The translations under genes were made by a program, and so were the position numbers. This document shows, one piece after another, positions 8,007 to 8,363 of a stretch of 8,363 nt of DNA. This DNA comes from Rhizobium sp. LCM 4573 (GTDB taxonomy: Bacteria > Pseudomonadota > Alphaproteobacteria > Rhizobiales > Rhizobiaceae): positions 279,535 through 287,897 of the forward strand of contig NZ_MDDW01000026.1 of the NCBI RefSeq assembly GCF_001854865.1. Reading direction: 5' to 3'. The number at the start of each line of letters is the position of its first letter. The stretch's first letter is position 1. Below the pieces are notes generated by a model. The model saw only the letters and a list, made by a program, of their open reading frames with translations. It did no database searches and was not told the DNA's origin.

Positions 8007-8363
8007 GGGGAACCGACGAAATACGAGACAGGTGGGTGCACCAATGAGGTAAAAAATAAAGGTTAACGCCCCCTTTCCAGACGCCTCCAAATCGGTGGCC
8101 GGCAGCCTAAGTTGAACGAGAAAACTGCTTGAGGACGATGTGTACCTCTTTCACGAACGCTTCCTTTCCCTGGGACTGAAGCAATCTCGGGCACGCCAGC
8201 CGGGAGAGCATCCAGAGCTACGCCGATTGCTATCTATGCCATGCTGCGGGACCGCATCTGGACCAACGCAACTTATCCCGTGACGATACAGACGGTTCCG
8301 GTCGCGCGACGGGGCCGATGGAGTGAGTAAGTCACTGCTCGAATTCGGCGTGCCGGCTGACGG
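8007..8363. other. Region upstream of ftsK-type gene with no supported gene
   Basis: I find no convincing gene in these 357 nt. On the minus strand the translocase frame stays open only to a stop codon near 8150 and encodes no membrane domain. On the plus strand a short frame at about 8180-8322 contains LGHASRESIQSYA, which loosely resembles the C-terminal LGH motif of tyrosine recombinases, but no upstream catalytic part is visible. There is a perfect 10-bp palindrome GTCGCGCGAC (8301-8310) and a small inverted repeat AGTGA/TCACT (8322-8326 and 8332-8336). A plus-strand frame open from 8284 to the right edge, with a possible GTG at 8323, may be the start of a gene beyond the window. Confidence 0.5.

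Noticed and set aside
8284..8363. Plus-strand frame open to the right edge with a possible GTG start at 8323
   Set aside because: Only about 13 codons would be visible after the GTG, the ribosome-binding match is weak, and nothing in the peptide is recognisable, so it is mentioned but not called as a gene.

Overview
The window is high-GC DNA. Its codon preferences, the form of its FtsK and its peptide-family ABC transporter are most consistent with an alphaproteobacterium, probably Rhizobiales (Rhizobium/Agrobacterium-like). That placement is inferred from general resemblance; no marker gene here proves it.

Left part (1-3881, minus strand): a peptide/oligosaccharide-type (Dpp/Opp family) ABC importer operon. 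It reads, in transcription order, periplasmic substrate-binding protein, DppB-like permease, DppC-like permease and the first ATPase, which is cut by the left edge. Gene junctions are tight: a 57-nt spacer holding a strong hairpin, then a 4-nt gap, then an 8-nt overlap. A second ATPase (DppF-like) would be expected beyond position 1.

Middle (3882-4355): a divergent intergenic region of about 470 nt. The half next to the binding-protein gene is GC-rich and holds several inverted repeats that would lie in its mRNA leader. The half next to the plus-strand gene is clearly AT-rich and holds promoter-like hexamers and repeated GTCAACT/TTGAC boxes. No regulator gene is in the window.

Plus strand (4356-5519): a signal-less BNR/Asp-box beta-propeller protein of the sialidase-like family. 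Divergent from the importer and probably cytosolic, it suggests a module in which the importer brings in a glycan or glycoconjugate that this protein cleaves. The substrate is unknown.

Right part (5601-8006, minus strand): an FtsK/SpoIIIE DNA translocase. Motor and DNA-reading gamma domains look intact, but there is no N-terminal multi-pass membrane domain; a proline-rich linker-like region begins almost at the start codon. It converges with the sialidase-like gene across an 81-nt gap holding a terminator-like hairpin. The last 357 nt have no gene I can support, only a short recombinase-like peptide trace.

Nothing here is clearly an undescribed system. The most useful leads are the importer/sialidase-like pair with its structured divergent control region, and the membrane-domain-less FtsK.
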